Below the pieces are notes generated by a model that worked only from the letters and a program-made list of their open reading frames with translations, was not told the DNA's origin and searched no databases. From Orientallactaga sibirica (taxonomy: Eukaryota; Chordata; Mammalia; Rodentia; Dipodidae), in the NCBI GenBank assembly GCA_036365145.1, contig JAEOAD010002566.1:5115501-5179500 (forward strand): DNA of 64,000 nucleotides, in the 5' to 3' direction. Below are positions 36,801-45,734 of this stretch, one piece after another. The position numbers and the translations under genes are program-made. Within the stretch, counting starts at the first letter, position 1. Each line of letters starts with the position of its first letter.

Positions 36801-38633
36801 CAGCCTCTCAGCTGCTGTGAACGAAATCCAGACACATGCGCCCCCTTGTGGGCAAGTGCGGCATTGCGCCCTTGCGTCACTTTGCATCTGGCTAAACGTG
36901 GGACCTGGAGATGGGAACCAGTGTTCTTAGGCTTAGCAGGCAGGCGCCTTAACCGCTAAGCCATCTCTCCAGCCCGAGAACCAAGCTTCTTACCCAAGGA
37001 CATGGGGAGATGTTCAAGGCGTAACCCACGTTCATGCCAAAGACTCGTGTCCATGTCATACTGCACAATGCATCGCACTGCACCCTCTTTACTCTCAGTG
37101 TGAACTGTCCCACACTGGGGGTGCTCACTCTTCACGTCTTTCCTTTCATTACTTACTTGCCCTGTTACCTAGTTTCTGAAAAAGAAACCGGCAGCAACTG
37201 CTCACAGACAAAGGACTGAAGAGTTCAGCTGGGTTCAGTCCAACAGGGCACATTACTTTCTGGATGTTAAGACTGGACTTGACGCCAGGGGTAAATGACC
37301 GTTGTAAAAAGAAAGTGAATTGTGCAATATATTTCAGATCATTGCCAGTAGTTATAAAAGGTCCAGAAGTGCCAGACGTGGTGGCACACACCTTTCATCC
37401 CAGTGCTCGTGAGGCAGAGGTAGGAGGATGACTGTGAATCTGAGGCCAGTCTGAGACTACATAGTGAATTGCAGGTCAATCTGGGCTAGAGCAAGACTGT
37501 ACCTCAAAAATCCAAAAAAAATTAAAAAAAAAAAAAAAGGCCAAGAAGCAGTAGGAAGTGGTGGCACCTGCCTTTAACCCCAGTACTCAAGAGGCAGAAA
37601 CAGGAGGAAATCAGGAGTTTCAGGCCATCATAGTGTAGAATAGAACAAAAGATTGAGCATCCCCCAGCTTCTGTATTCCCAGCACACTCACCAAGTCCTT
37701 TCATAAACCACTCAAAATACTCCTGCTGGGACTTTGGCTGCCTAATAAGGTTTGTATCTTTCCAGAAAAAATAAGCAGACACAAGAGCATCTCTGGGATT
37801 TCTGATGACATAAATCACCTGAAAAGGAAAGATAAATAAGTGAACAATGTAGTCATTTCTCAATTTAAAAAATGTATTTATCTATTATATTTGTGTGTGT
37901 ATTTACATGTGCATATGAGTTCATGTGTGTGAGTGCATGTGTGGAGGTCAGAGGACATCTTACAGGTCCTCCTCTTTTTTTTTTTTTTTTTTTTTTTGAG
38001 GTAGGGTCTCGCTCTAGCCCAGGCTGACCTGGAATTCACTCTGTAGTCTCAGGGTGGCCTCGAACTCATGATGATCCTCCCACCTCTGCCTCCTGAGTGC
38101 TGGGATTAAAGGCATGCACCACCATGCCTAGCTTTCCTTTCTCACTTTTTAAAAAATATTTTTTATTAATTTATTTATTTGAGAGAGAGAGAGAGAGAGA
38201 ATGGGCATGCCAGGTCCTCCAGCCATTGCAAATGAACTCCAGATGCATGTGCCACCTTGTGCATCTTGCTTACATGGGTCCTAGAGAGTCGAACTGGAAT
38301 CCTCTGGCTTTGCAGGCAAATGCTTTAATTGCTAAGCCATCTCTCCAGCTCCTCCTTCCTCACTTAAAAAAAATATTTTATTTATTTGCAAGGACACACA
38401 GACAGACACACACATGGGGTGGGGGTAGAGAATGAGAATATGGGCACACTAGGGCCTCCAGCTGCTGAAAACAAATTCCAGATGCATCTTTCTACATCTG
38501 GCTTTGTGTGGGTACTGGGGAATTGAACTTGTGTCATTAGGTTTATAGGCAAGTGCCTTAACTGCTGAGCCATCTCTCCAGCCCTAAACTCATATGTTTT
38601 TTTAAAATTTTGTTTATTTTATTTGAGAGTGAC

Positions 38634-38672
<39 letters not shown>

Positions 38673-41150
38673 ATGGGCATGTCAGGGCCTCCAGCCACTG
38701 CAAATGAACTCCAGATGCATGCACCACCTTGTGCATCTGGTGTATGTGGGTCCTGGGACTTGAGCCTCTAACCAGGGTCCTTAGGCTTCACAGGCAAGTG
38801 CTTAACTGCTAAACCATCTCTCCAGGCCCAACTCATATGTTTTGAATGTTTGCTGATGGCAATTTGAGAGGTGGAACCTTGCAGTTTCTTGGGGAAGGAT
38901 TAGGGGCGTAGAGTCAGCTCCCTTAATGGCAGCACTTGGCTTATTTTCCTATTGCTGTTTCCACCTACTGTAGCACGGAGTTCATGTCCAGCTTTTGCTC
39001 CTGCTATGCATTCCCTGCCGTTGTGAAACTTCCCCTCAAGAGCATAAGCCAAAGGAAAAACTTTCCTCCCATCAGCTCTTTTTGGTCAGGTGCTCTGTCG
39101 CAGCAACAAGAAGGTGACTACAGCACCACTAAAACATGGATGGTCTGTTAGATAAAAGTGTCTTAAATGCCAGGTGTGCATCAGATGTGGTTTCCAGTGT
39201 CTCACATGTTATCATTTCACTTTCCCCCTTAATTCTGGCTAGGGTGGTATTCTAGTATATCCTGGGGGCATTATTACCACTATCTGCTACATAATGACAT
39301 TCTCAAGTCATACACAGACCTACAGAATGAGAGAGAGAGAGAGAGAGACAGAGAGAGGGGGAGAGCTAGCATTTCAGGAAGAAGATTGCCACAGGCATGT
39401 TGAATTTCAAGGAGTATTTTATCAAACATTTCCTGACCACTAGGCACTACTGACCTTGGTCTTGGAACTGAAGAGAGACTTGGGGAAGAGATGGAAGGGG
39501 AGATGAGAGGAGATGAGACGTGGACCTTCTGTACTGATTAGTTGTGGATATCCTACGGTAGTCTCAACCCAGGGTGAACGGTCCCAGATGGGAACAGATT
39601 GGATCCACTTGGGATCCCCTTTGGTGCATATCAAGGAGACAATTTCAATCATCCAGTTGGTTCCTGGTAGATAAGGAAAATGTATGGTTACTCATTACAA
39701 CATGCTTTTGTAAAAATGTGTGGTTCTTCCTCATCATTTTCCCCCCCTAAAGGAACCCTCACAACCTCTGCTTTGTTGGAAGCCAGAAATGTTAGAAAGG
39801 GGAATCTGTTTTTTTTTTGTTTTTTTTTTTTTTGAGAGAGAGAGACACAGAGAGAGACAGACAGAGAGAGAGGGAGAGGAAGACAGAGATGGGCGCGCCA
39901 GCAGCCTCTCAGCTGCTGCAAACGAAATCCAGATGTGTGCGCCCCCTTGTGGTCAAGTGCGGCATTGCGCCCTTGTGTCACTTTGCATCTGGCTAAACGT
40001 GGGACCTGGAGATTGGAATCGGGTTCTTAGGCTTAGCAGGCAGGCGCCTTAATGGCTAAGCCATCTCTCCAGCCCAGATTCTGGTTTTTATCCTGATTTC
40101 TTTCCTAGAAAATTACCCCCTCTCAAGAAGCCCCTGACAACCTAGTGTGGGGATTACACTGACCATCTCAGCCCCTCATCCACTAAATCCCCAGAAAAGA
40201 CCCCAGAGACAGCAGGCCGGCTTTCCCATTTCTGAGAACACCCTCTCGCCTTACAGTGAGAGTTCTTCCTTCTTTTATTTCTAAAAAAAAAATTCTATGA
40301 TAAAATCTTTCTACACTTCACCCTCTATGATCTGTGTGGATTTTATTCACGAGACAAGAAGTGGCTATGAACATCCAGAACCCCAAATTCTGAGTTACAC
40401 CCAATGGCTGTAATGGCTCTGTCACTCCAGAGACACCTCAGAGTCCTGCATCACCATAGTTCGCCCTGCCTGACCCCTTATAACCTATGAGGCATGTCTG
40501 TCCAGTTCCTTTAATTTCCCAGGCTCTTCTCCAGTTCTAGACCATTCTGCATGACCATTTTTTCTTCTTGAAAAAGTGCATCATGTCCAGGTGTCCCCAG
40601 TTCATTCCTTTCATCTCAATTTAGATGTGCCTTCTCTGTTATTCACACTTGTCACCCTCCAATAGCCCTCCTCCACAACAGAAACATGCCAATGCCTGAA
40701 TCTCCCTTAGGATCCACTGGTATTGGTCCCTCTGATTCCTTAGACCCTCCCACTGGGAACACAGGCCAGCCTAATTCCTTTTCTCTAAACCAAAATGCTG
40801 TGAGGCACTGCTCTCTGTTCCCCAAATCACTGAACACTTTCAAGTACAGAGAGCATTCGGTTCATTTGTTGAGTGAGTGAGGACAGTAGCCATGGCCTTT
40901 CTCAGGTACAGTTCAGGATCTGGATTCCTTACCTGATTTGGGGTAAGTCACTATGACTATGTCTTCATCCTTCACCACAAACTCATAACAGCATTTTATG
41001 AGGGTTTCAGTATCAAAGCCCACAGAAGGAAATGGTATCCCTTCGAACCACAGGTAATCCGACATGACAAAATCTCGTGTGCGTGGTGTTAGAGTTCTCT
41101 CGTTATGGCCACCAGCAAAGGTAGCAAGTGTTGGTAGCTAAGATTTATAG
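23789..41150 (-). CDS. SULT2A1: SULT2A-family sulfotransferase, complete six-exon gene (284 aa)
   Basis: Cytosolic sulfotransferase that transfers sulfate from PAPS to hydroxyls of steroids and bile acids (family knowledge). I assembled it by joining coding exons 40933-41065, 39455-39663, 37692-37818, 33953-34047, 28757-28934 and 23866-23978. All junctions are AG/GT, the phases 1,0,1,0,1 are compatible, and the 855-nt frame is uninterrupted; exons 1-4 have lengths of 133, 209, 127 and 95, as in the known SULT2A1 gene. Visible motifs: the 5'-phosphosulfate loop TYPKSGTNW (about residues 40-48), catalytic His98 in SSHLP, the 3'-phosphate site RNPRDALVS (120-128), the C-terminal PAPS motif RKGTSGDWK (246-254) and the dimer motif KxxxTVxxxE (254-263), ending PWE. 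The human enzyme has 285 residues. It looks functional. The family is certain, but rodents carry several SULT2A paralogues and the exact member cannot be fixed from one locus. The span given runs from the TATA-like box to the poly(A) signal. Confidence 0.95.
23866..23978 (-). CDS. SULT2A1: SULT2A gene, coding exon 6 and stop
   Basis: 113 coding nt after acceptor TTTTCCAG. It completes RKG, continues with [17 protein letters not shown] and FDKLFQEKM, and ends GLFPWE with TAA at 23866-23868. SGDWK is the PAPS adenine-contacting segment and KxxxTVxxxE the dimerisation motif of cytosolic sulfotransferases. The conserved PWE end shows that the C terminus is not truncated. Confidence 0.95.
24405..24990. 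mobile_element. SINE stack in intron 5: type A (+), type B (-), type A piece (-)
   Basis: 24405-24600 plus type A (CATGGCTCAACAGGCTAAGA). 24630-24885 minus type B (GCCCCCTTGTGGGCAAGGG). 24890-24990 minus type A head (ACTGGGGAATCGAACTCAG). Confidence 0.8.
25236..25445 (+). mobile_element. Type A SINE, diverged
   Basis: GAGGGCTAAGGTGATCCTCA start, CACATAAAGCCAGATTCACA body, tail AAGTAAATAAACAAAAATG. Confidence 0.65.
25838..26512 (-). mobile_element. B1, type A and type B SINEs in series
   Basis: B1 25840-25980. Type A at 26005-26227 is of an older, longer kind that keeps part of the type B middle (CTAGTGGGCATGTGCAACC). Type B at 26245-26498 is flanked by CCTACATTRCTTTTTT on both sides. Confidence 0.8.
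26513..27565. other. Intron 5 DNA, nothing recognised
   Basis: AT-rich single-copy-looking sequence; no splice-supported exon or nameable repeat. Confidence 0.4.
27566..27894 (+). mobile_element. Type B SINE with 14-bp target duplication
   Basis: Element 27580-27880, flanked by AAAAGTGAGCCCAT at 27566-27579 and 27881-27894. It has a (CT)n run near 27790-27825 and a tail AATAAGATAAAATAAAAAA. Confidence 0.93.
27895..28756. other. Intron 5 next to exon 5, no repeat seen
   Basis: No recognised element; short open frames only. Confidence 0.4.
28757..28934 (-). CDS. SULT2A1: SULT2A gene, coding exon 5
   Basis: 178 nt encoding [17 protein letters not shown] then [17 protein letters not shown] and LMRK, where the C-terminal PAPS motif begins. 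The acceptor TTCTTTTAG and donor GTAAGG are good. Reading past the donor gives unrelated residues and a stop, which confirms the exon end at 28757. Confidence 0.95.
29160..29910 (-). mobile_element. Type A SINE, old B1-like piece and type B SINE in intron 4
   Basis: Type A 29205-29450 with a (TTTA)n tail at 29208-29260. 29455-29600 is a worn B1-like segment (CTCCACCTCCCAAGTACTGG). Type B 29617-29895 has the perfect 15-bp duplication TACACTGAGATTTTA at 29602-29616 and 29896-29910. Confidence 0.87.
30110..30535 (-). mobile_element. B1 and type A SINE
   Basis: B1 at about 30130-30283 (GGTTTTTCGAGGTAGGGTTTC); type A at 30298-30535 (GGGCACGCCAGGGCCTCTAG). Confidence 0.85.
30748..30826 (+). repeat. 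(TTTC)n microsatellite
   Basis: About 80 bp of TTTC/TCTT units followed by T8, in intron 4. Confidence 0.9.
30827..31190. other. Intron 4 DNA, possible L1 3' remnant
   Basis: 30840-30930 (GAGGGTACCAATGTGTGC) resembles the 3' ends of L1-type copies elsewhere in the window; the rest is unassigned. Confidence 0.3.
31195..31571 (-). mobile_element. 5'-truncated type B SINE next to type A SINE, with (CA)n(GA)n
   Basis: The type B part (31290-31405) breaks at GTCACTTTGTGTCTGGCTAG and is followed by type A (31405-31571). A (CA)n run at 31225-31255 and (GA)n to 31290 replace the usual body. Confidence 0.75.
31835..32160 (+). mobile_element. MaLR-like LTR, second copy
   Basis: GATGGTTTGGATCAGATGGT, CTGATGGCAATTTGAGGTG and GAGAAGGTTACTACGA parallel the element at 18778-19111. 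Confidence 0.5.
32351..32583 (+). mobile_element. Type A SINE with 14-bp target duplication at the edge of the minisatellite
   Basis: Element 32365-32569 with B box GGTTCGATTCC intact. AGAAGGAACAATAG is repeated at 32351-32364 and 32570-32583. The right copy is also the first part of the minisatellite unit. Confidence 0.93.
32573..33518 (+). repeat. About 43-bp minisatellite, about 22 copies, in SULT2A intron 4
   Basis: Unit: GAGGAGTAACAAGGAGCAAT plus AGAGGGCGAGGAAGGGGAAA plus 2-4 A. Variants affect the A run and GGCGAGG (GGTGAGG, GGCGTGG). At 32915-32950 a unit is rearranged (GAGGGGGGAGGGGGAAAAAG). The minus-strand frames through it (432, 350 and 259 codons) are repeat artefacts. Confidence 0.95.
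33808..33844 (+). repeat. (CA)n microsatellite
   Basis: About 18 CA units in intron 4, about 110 bp from exon 4 (downstream in the sense of transcription). Confidence 0.95.
33953..34047 (-). CDS. SULT2A1: SULT2A gene, coding exon 4
   Basis: 95 nt with no start codon of its own. It encodes [18 protein letters not shown] followed by [21 protein letters not shown] and the SYEELK end are the family signature around the active-site wall. The acceptor is CATGCAG; the donor GTATTA is weak, so splicing efficiency here would be worth checking. Confidence 0.93.
34392..34615 (+). mobile_element. Type A SINE with 15-bp target duplication
   Basis: Element 34407-34600; AAAATCTCTGTAGAG at 34392-34406 and 34601-34615. 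Confidence 0.92.
34616..34650 (+). pseudogene. U2 snRNA 5'-end fragment (35 nt), tailless retropseudogene
   Basis: ATCACTTCTTGGCCTTTTGG continuing CTAAGATAAAGTGTA matches the first 35 nt of U2 snRNA with three substitutions, then stops. Imperfect direct repeats flank it (AAAATCTCTGTAGAG on the left, AAAACACTGCAGAAA on the right). It lacks the Sm site and the later stem-loops, so it cannot make U2 RNA. Confidence 0.82.
34935..35057 (+). mobile_element. 5'-truncated type A SINE
   Basis: Only the 3' half (TCAGTGGTTAGAAGCCCTGG), CT-rich part and (AAAT)n tail to 35057. Confidence 0.75.
35090..36050 (+). mobile_element. L1-type 3' region interrupted by a SINE
   Basis: Words such as GGCCTGCTCAATGGTAGGGA and GAAAGAGGTGGTGGAAAGAA parallel 48640-49500 and 61000-61920, which end in A-rich tails. 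Interrupted at 35483-35736. Confidence 0.5.
35467..35752 (-). mobile_element. Type B SINE with perfect 16-bp target duplication
   Basis: Element 35483-35736; ACTTATGTCCATTTTA at 35467-35482 and 35737-35752. Little diverged, so probably young; inserted in the L1-type repeat. Confidence 0.95.
36065..36215 (+). mobile_element. B1 SINE
   Basis: GTTGGGTGTGGTGGTGCACG through CTACCTTGAACCTCCCCCTC and an A-rich tail. Confidence 0.8.
36216..36685. other. Intron 3 DNA, nothing recognised
   Basis: No nameable element. Confidence 0.4.
36686..36991 (-). mobile_element. Type B SINE with perfect 16-bp target duplication
   Basis: Element 36702-36975; GAGAACCAAGCTTCTT at 36686-36701 and 36976-36991. Intron 3, same orientation as the gene. 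Confidence 0.95.
37372..37620 (+). mobile_element. B1 SINE and B1 left-half fragment
   Basis: 37372-37540 full B1 with A tail; 37550-37620 begins CAGTAGGAAGTGGTGGCACC. They lie within 75 bp of exon 3. Confidence 0.75.
37692..37818 (-). CDS. SULT2A1: SULT2A gene, coding exon 3
   Basis: 127 nt, beginning [28 protein letters not shown] supplies the arginine and serine that bind the 3'-phosphate of PAPS in this family. The end [11 protein letters not shown] matches the SULT2A substrate-loop region. The acceptor follows a TTCCTTTTCAG pyrimidine run and the donor is GTGAGT. Confidence 0.95.
37975..38829 (-). mobile_element. B1 followed by three consecutive type A SINEs, all antisense
   Basis: B1 37975-38135; type A at 38155-38351, 38366-38585 and 38600-38829. 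All share the minus orientation, each with its own T/A-rich tail, in intron 2. Confidence 0.88.
38830..39130 (+). mobile_element. MaLR-like LTR, third copy, 5' end replaced by SINE
   Basis: AACTCATATGTTTTGAATGT, CTGATGGCAATTTGAGAGG and AAGAAGGTGACTACAGCA match the element at 18778-19111. Confidence 0.5.
39131..39454. other. Intron 2 next to exon 2
   Basis: Only a short (GA)n run at 39330-39360; nothing else recognised. Confidence 0.4.
39455..39663 (-). CDS. SULT2A1: SULT2A gene, coding exon 2
   Basis: 209 nt after a CTACCAG acceptor. It completes the loop GTNW and carries [16 protein letters not shown] and [12 protein letters not shown], including the catalytic base His98. It ends in phase 0 at donor GTCAGT, a less usual but acceptable donor; the relic copy at 57221-57408 kept GTCA at the same place. 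Confidence 0.95.
39815..40075 (-). mobile_element. Type B SINE, near full length
   Basis: GGGCGCGCCAGCAGCCTCTC through TAAGCCATCTCTCCAGCCC with T-rich tail, in intron 1. Confidence 0.92.
40076..40932. other. Intron 1, no repeat recognised
   Basis: Rather GC-balanced single-copy-looking DNA; no exon support. The end nearest exon 1 aligns with intron 1 of the plus-strand paralogue. Confidence 0.4.
40933..41065 (-). CDS. SULT2A1: SULT2A gene, coding exon 1
   Basis: Encodes the start [13 protein letters not shown] and runs to TYPKSG, the first half of the PAPS-binding loop. It ends in phase 1 at a GTAAGG donor. The ATG at 41065-41063 is chosen because MSDYLWFEG is the conserved SULT2A start and the plus-strand paralogue starts the same way. 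It is 133 nt long, identical in length to the paralogue exon at 63044-63176. Confidence 0.95.
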
Positions 41151-41173
41151 TGAAGACAAGACAATCATTAACC
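41142..41173 (-). promoter_or_regulatory. Proximal promoter of the minus-strand SULT2A gene (TATA-like and HNF1-like sites)
   Basis: CTATAAATC lies 77-85 bp upstream of the ATG, and GGTTAATGATTGT, close to the HNF1 half-palindrome GTTAATNATTAAC, lies just upstream of it at 41161-41173. Both are kept at the same relative position in the plus-strand paralogue (62935-62969). HNF1 control fits liver expression of this family; binding is inferred only. Confidence 0.55.
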
Positions 41174-41299
41174 TGCTCTTGTTTGTGATGAAGTTATGAG
41201 GTTGATAAGCAGAAATACAAATTGTAACACATGATCAAAGTTTACAGTATTGAGTAATGGTGAACTCATTCAGAGAGCACTGTAAGGGAGGTGTGAACT

Positions 41300-41590
41300 G
41301 AGTTCACAGGCAGGAGCCACCAGGTCATTAACAATGACATGGAAATGTGGCATAACTCACAATACTTTTTATTAAAAAGTTTGAATTTAAACATATAAAA
41401 GATTATGAAAAGCAAACCGAGAGCTTCCACCAACCATTCTTTATTTAGATTTTCATAGTTTCTCTACGATGTCTTCTTTTTTTCTTCTAGGACTCCACAT
41501 AGACTCTTCAGGTTTTCTTAGACTTCTGTGATCGTTTTCATAATTTTTTCTATAGCACAGACAGTTCTGAGGATACCAAGAAGGTATTTG
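41300..41590 (-). promoter_or_regulatory. Distal promoter of the minus-strand SULT2A gene, homologous to 61923-62317
   Basis: Read on the minus strand, CTTGGTATCCTCAGAACTG, ATCACAGAAGTCTAAGAAA and CCTGCCTGTGAACTCAGTT match the plus-strand upstream region of the second gene. No SINE interrupts this copy, so it probably keeps the ancestral spacing. The middle part (41350-41470) aligns only weakly. Confidence 0.55.
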
Positions 41591-41899
41591 TAGACTGTCT
41601 CTATTTTGGGATTTGCTAGGTGTCTCTTCAATAGTTACGCTGGCTTTCCATACAAAAACTCATTCAAGGACAGATCTCCATGTAACACTGGAAACTGCCC
41701 AAGGAAGACCTAAGAAAAACACACCCAGATAGAGCACCGAAAAGAAGGACTTTCTGAAAAGTGTGGTTGACTGGCCTTCACTAGACCAGGGAAAAGATTA
41801 GTGAGCAGTGATCAAGTTCACCTTTTAGACCATGCAGAAAAGGTTTCTTAGTCTATTACAAGGTAGAACAATTTAGACAGCAATAACAGTATAGACTGA

Positions 41900-42060
41900 A
41901 ACCCAGTGAGGTGGCACACGCCTTTAATCCCAGCTCTTGGGAGGCAGACGTAGGAGGATATCAGTGAGTTCAAGGCCACCTGAGACTATATAGTGAGTTC
42001 CAGGTCAGCCTGGGCTAGAGTGAGACCCTACCTCGAAAAACCAAACAACAACAACAACAA
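41900..42060 (+). mobile_element. B1 SINE
   Basis: CAGTGAGGTGGCACACGCCT through CTACCTCGAAAAACCAAACA. Confidence 0.88.
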
Positions 42061-42415
42061 GAGAAAAATAAAACCAATATAGTCTGTAGCATAAGGTAAT
42101 GAGACGGGAAGACTCCACATAGTAGCTGTATTTGTTCGTTTAGGGTGAGTTACTTTGTGTACAGTATCCCTGTAAGTGATCTCTACCATGCGAACGAGAG
42201 CAGGCCACATTGGCTAGTGCACACACGTCTTTGTATTGATTTCCAGTTTATAATTGAGGACAATCGGTTGATCTGCATTGGGTGTTGGAAAGGGGCTTGG
42301 GTTACCTGGTACAGGGCTGTACATCTTTGTGGTATCATTATACAGAATTCCTCAGCTGCCAGTTTGGCTAGAGGAGCCGTTTCTCTGTTTTTGGAGTTTT
42401 CACAACAATCTTGTC

Positions 42416-42618
42416 AAAACTCCTGTTGAAGCCGGGCGTGGTGGCGCACGCCTTTAATCCCAGCACTTGGGAGGCAGAGGTAGGAGGATCGCCGTGAGTT
42501 TGAGGCCAGCCTGAGACTACATAGTTAATTCCAGGTCAGCCTGGACCAGAGTGAGAGCTTACCTCAAAAAACAAAACAAAAACAACAAACAAACAAACAA
42601 ACAAAAAAACTCCTGTTG
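42416..42618 (+). mobile_element. B1 SINE with 13-bp target duplication
   Basis: Element 42429-42605; AAAACTCCTGTTG on both sides. Head GCCGGGCGTGGTGGCGCACG is near consensus. Confidence 0.95.
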
Positions 42619-42784
42619 GGGAGGTCCCACTCTGTTCTTATGGCCTTCCTTCCACAAAATGATTCCAACAGCAAAGGAAATGATCATAAGGATATGAGAC
42701 TTAGGAGCAATTTGCACAGCAGAGGAAATGAATACCCAGTGAGGAGACAGCCTACAGAATAAGAAGAAAAGAAATCTTTTCTTT

Positions 42785-42975
42785 TTTTAGCCGGGTGTGG
42801 TGGCGCACGCCTTTAATCCCAGCATTTGGGAGGCAAAGGTAGGAGGATCTTCGTGAGTTCGAGGCCACCCTGAGACTACATAGTGAATTCCAGGTCAGCC
42901 TGGGTTAGCGTGAGACCCTACCTTGAAAAAACCGAAAAATGAAAAAAAAAAAAAAAAAAAAAAAAAAAGAAAACT
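42785..42975 (+). mobile_element. B1 SINE with long A tail
   Basis: AGCCGGGTGTGGTGGCGCAC through CTACCTTGAAAAAACCG and an A tail of about 28. Confidence 0.92.
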
Positions 42976-42979
42976 TTTT

Positions 42980-43145
42980 TAAATTTATTTTTTTATTTTT
43001 TTATTTTTTATTGACAACTTCTTTAATTGTAAACAATATCCCATGTTTTTCCCTCCCTCCCCCCACTTTCCCCTTTGAAACTTCACTCTCCATCATATCA
43101 CCTCCTCCTCTCCATCAGTCTCTCTTTTCAGTTTGATGTTGTGAT
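42980..43145 (-). mobile_element. L1 3' end (minus strand)
   Basis: TATTGACAACTTCTTTAATT, CCCCACTTTCCCCTTTGAA and CACTCTCCATCATATCACCT are the reverse complement of the L1-like 3' terminus at 56540-56770. Confidence 0.65.
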
Positions 43146-43404
43146 CTAGAAAAGGAAACTTTGCTACCTATAAATCAAACAGAGGACTCATATACAGAAT
43201 AATATAAAGAACCATCAAAATTAAACACCGTAAAAAATCATCCTTTTGGGCTGGAGTGATGTCTCCCTCGGGTGCTCACACTTGCACAGAAAGCACACCT
43301 AAACTACAGAGCAATCTCTCCAGCACTCTTGTGAAATCTCTTACATTGTACATATACACTGAGATAAGAGCTCAAGACATACAAGTACAATTCTATTTTC
43401 CAAT

Positions 43405-43606
43405 CATTTTAAAGATATTTATTTATTTATTTAGGAGAGAGAGAGGGAGAGAAAATGGGTGTGCCGGGGCCTCTAGCCACTGCAACCAAACTTTACACTC
43501 ATGTACTGCTTTGTGCATCCGGCTTTATGTGGGTTCACAGGGAATCGAACCTGCATCCTTAGGCTTCACAGGCAAGTACCTCAATTGCTAAGCTATCTCC
43601 CCAGCC
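43405..43606 (-). mobile_element. Type A SINE
   Basis: GGGTGTGCCGGGGCCTCTAG through TAAGCTATCTCCCCAGCCC. Confidence 0.85.
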
Positions 43607-44179
43607 CTATTTTCAAGTCGTTTATCAGGTTAAAACACTTAAAATCTTATTTAGTCTTAGGGAAGAGAGAACAACAGGTAGATAGTATGTGTTTGATTTT
43701 GGGGTTTGGAATGGAGGACAAAGGCAGACAGTTTCTTGGATATAAGACTTTATTGTAATAGAGGAGTGGAAGAGGCAGGCATAAAAGACAAAAGAGAAAC
43801 AAAGGGGAGAAAAGGGTGTGTACTCCAGAAAAAGAGAGAGAGATAAGAAAGAGGAGGGTAAGGGGAATGCACACACCTGAAGCAGGAGACTTGGAAAGAG
43901 AGAGAGGGCCAGGGAGTGGGTTTTATGGGAAGTTTGTGTATGCACAACCTCAACTCTGTGAAGGAGGGGCTTGGCACTATGCAGGGGTGTGGCTTGAGGG
44001 AAGGTGACCTTCCCTCTTCTTATGCCACAGATATAACATGCCAAGACACAGTTCCAAAGCCTCAGGGTTAACATGGCCAGGTGGTGGGGGAGACTGAGAG
44101 GAGGATGGGCAGAGAGCTTTGGGGCTCAATAGTACGAACCACAGAGAAAGCATTTGCAGAAATTGAATTTTGCAAGAAA
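43607..44179. other. Purine-rich intergenic DNA, nothing recognised
   Basis: Contains GA-rich stretches around 43790-43910; the 149-codon antisense frame has no family features. Confidence 0.35.
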
Positions 44180-44995
44180 GCCTTTTTTTTTTTTTTTTTT
44201 TTTTTTGGTTTTTCGAGGTAGGGTCTCACTCTGGTCCAGGCTGACCTGGAATTAACTATGTAGTCTCAGGGTGGCCTTGAACTCATAGCGATCCTCCTAC
44301 CTCTGCCTCCCGAGTGCTGGGATTAAAGGCATGAGCCACCACGCCCGGCCAGCTTTTTTTTTTTGGTTTTTCTAGGTAGTGTCTTACTCTAGCCCAGCCC
44401 TATCTGGAATTCACTATGTGGTCTCAGGCTGGCTTTGAACTCACAGCAATCCTCCTTCCTCAGCCTCCCAAGCCCTGGGATTAAATAGTAAATCACCATG
44501 GCTGGGTTATTAATTAGTTAATTAATTAGAGAGAGAGAGAGGGAGAATGGGCATGCCAGGGCCTCTATCCACTGCAAACAAACTCCAGACACATGTATCC
44601 CTTGTACATCTGGCTAATGTGGGTCCTGGGAATCAAATCTGGGTCCTTTGGCTTTACAAGCAAATGCCTTAACTGCTAAGCCATCCCTCCAGCCCTGGAT
44701 TTTGTTTTTATTTTTATTTATTTATTTTATTATTTATTTTTGGAGAGAGACACAGAGAGAGACAGATAGAGGAAGACAGATAGAGATGGGTGCGCCAGCA
44801 GTCTCTCAGCTGCTGGGAACGAAATCCAGATGTGTGCGCCCCCTTGTGGGCAAGTGTGGCATTGCGCCCTTACGTCACTTTGCATCTGGCTAAACGTGGG
44901 ACCTGGAGATTGGAACCCCTGGAGATTGGAACCAGCGTTCTTAGGCTTAGCAGGCAGGCGCCTTAACCGCTAAGCCATCTCTCGAGCCCAGCCCT
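44180..44995 (-). mobile_element. Stack of two B1, one type A and one type B SINE
   Basis: B1 44180-44350 (near consensus), diverged B1 44355-44505, type A 44512-44696, type B 44725-44993. All are on the minus strand. Confidence 0.87.
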
Positions 44996-45116
44996 GAATT
45001 TTTAAAAAAATAAAATGCTTCATACTCATGTAGACTAGAACTGTGCAGTACCTTGTGTTTCTACTTAATTCTACATCTGTTCATTGTCTTGTTTTACAAA
45101 TACTGATGAATTTCAT

Positions 45117-45640
45117 GGGCTGGAGAAATGGCTCAGCAGTTAAGGTACTTGCCTGCAAAGCATAATGACCTGAGTTGGATTTCCCAGTATCCATGTAAAG
45201 TCAGATGCACAAAGCGGCACATGTGTCTGGAGTTTGTTTGAAGCAGCTGGAGGTCCTGGAATGTCCATTTTCGCTCCTCCCTAACCACCCTCTCAGTATG
45301 GTGCCCAGCACTCCAGAGGCAAAAGCAGGAAGGGAGACAGAGATCAAAGGTCGGAGGAGGATCACTGTGAACTTGAGGCCAGCCTGAGACTACATATTGA
45401 ATTCCAGGTCAGCCTGGGCTAGAGCGAGACCCTACTTCAAAAAAAAAAAAATTGATGAATTTAAGTTAAACTGCAGAGAGACAGCACAAATGGGCAGCCA
45501 GGGCTTCTAGCCACTGCAAACAAACTCCCAGAAGCACGTGCCATTTTGTGTATCTGGCTTTACATGGGTTCTGAGGACTTGAACTTGGGTTCTTAGGCTT
45601 TGTAGGCAAGCGCCTTACCTATTAAGCCATCCCTTGTGCC
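45117..45640. mobile_element. Type A SINE (+), B1 (+), type A SINE (-)
   Basis: 45117-45290 starts GGGCTGGAGAAATGGCTCAG; 45298-45450 is a B1 lacking its usual left end; 45470-45640 is a minus type A. Confidence 0.75.
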
Positions 45641-45734
45641 ACACACTGCAGATCTTTAAATCAAAATACACAGGATGGTAAAGAAAAACACTATTTTCCT
45701 TTAAAGGTATTGGTTCCTCAGTTGGAGAGAGATA

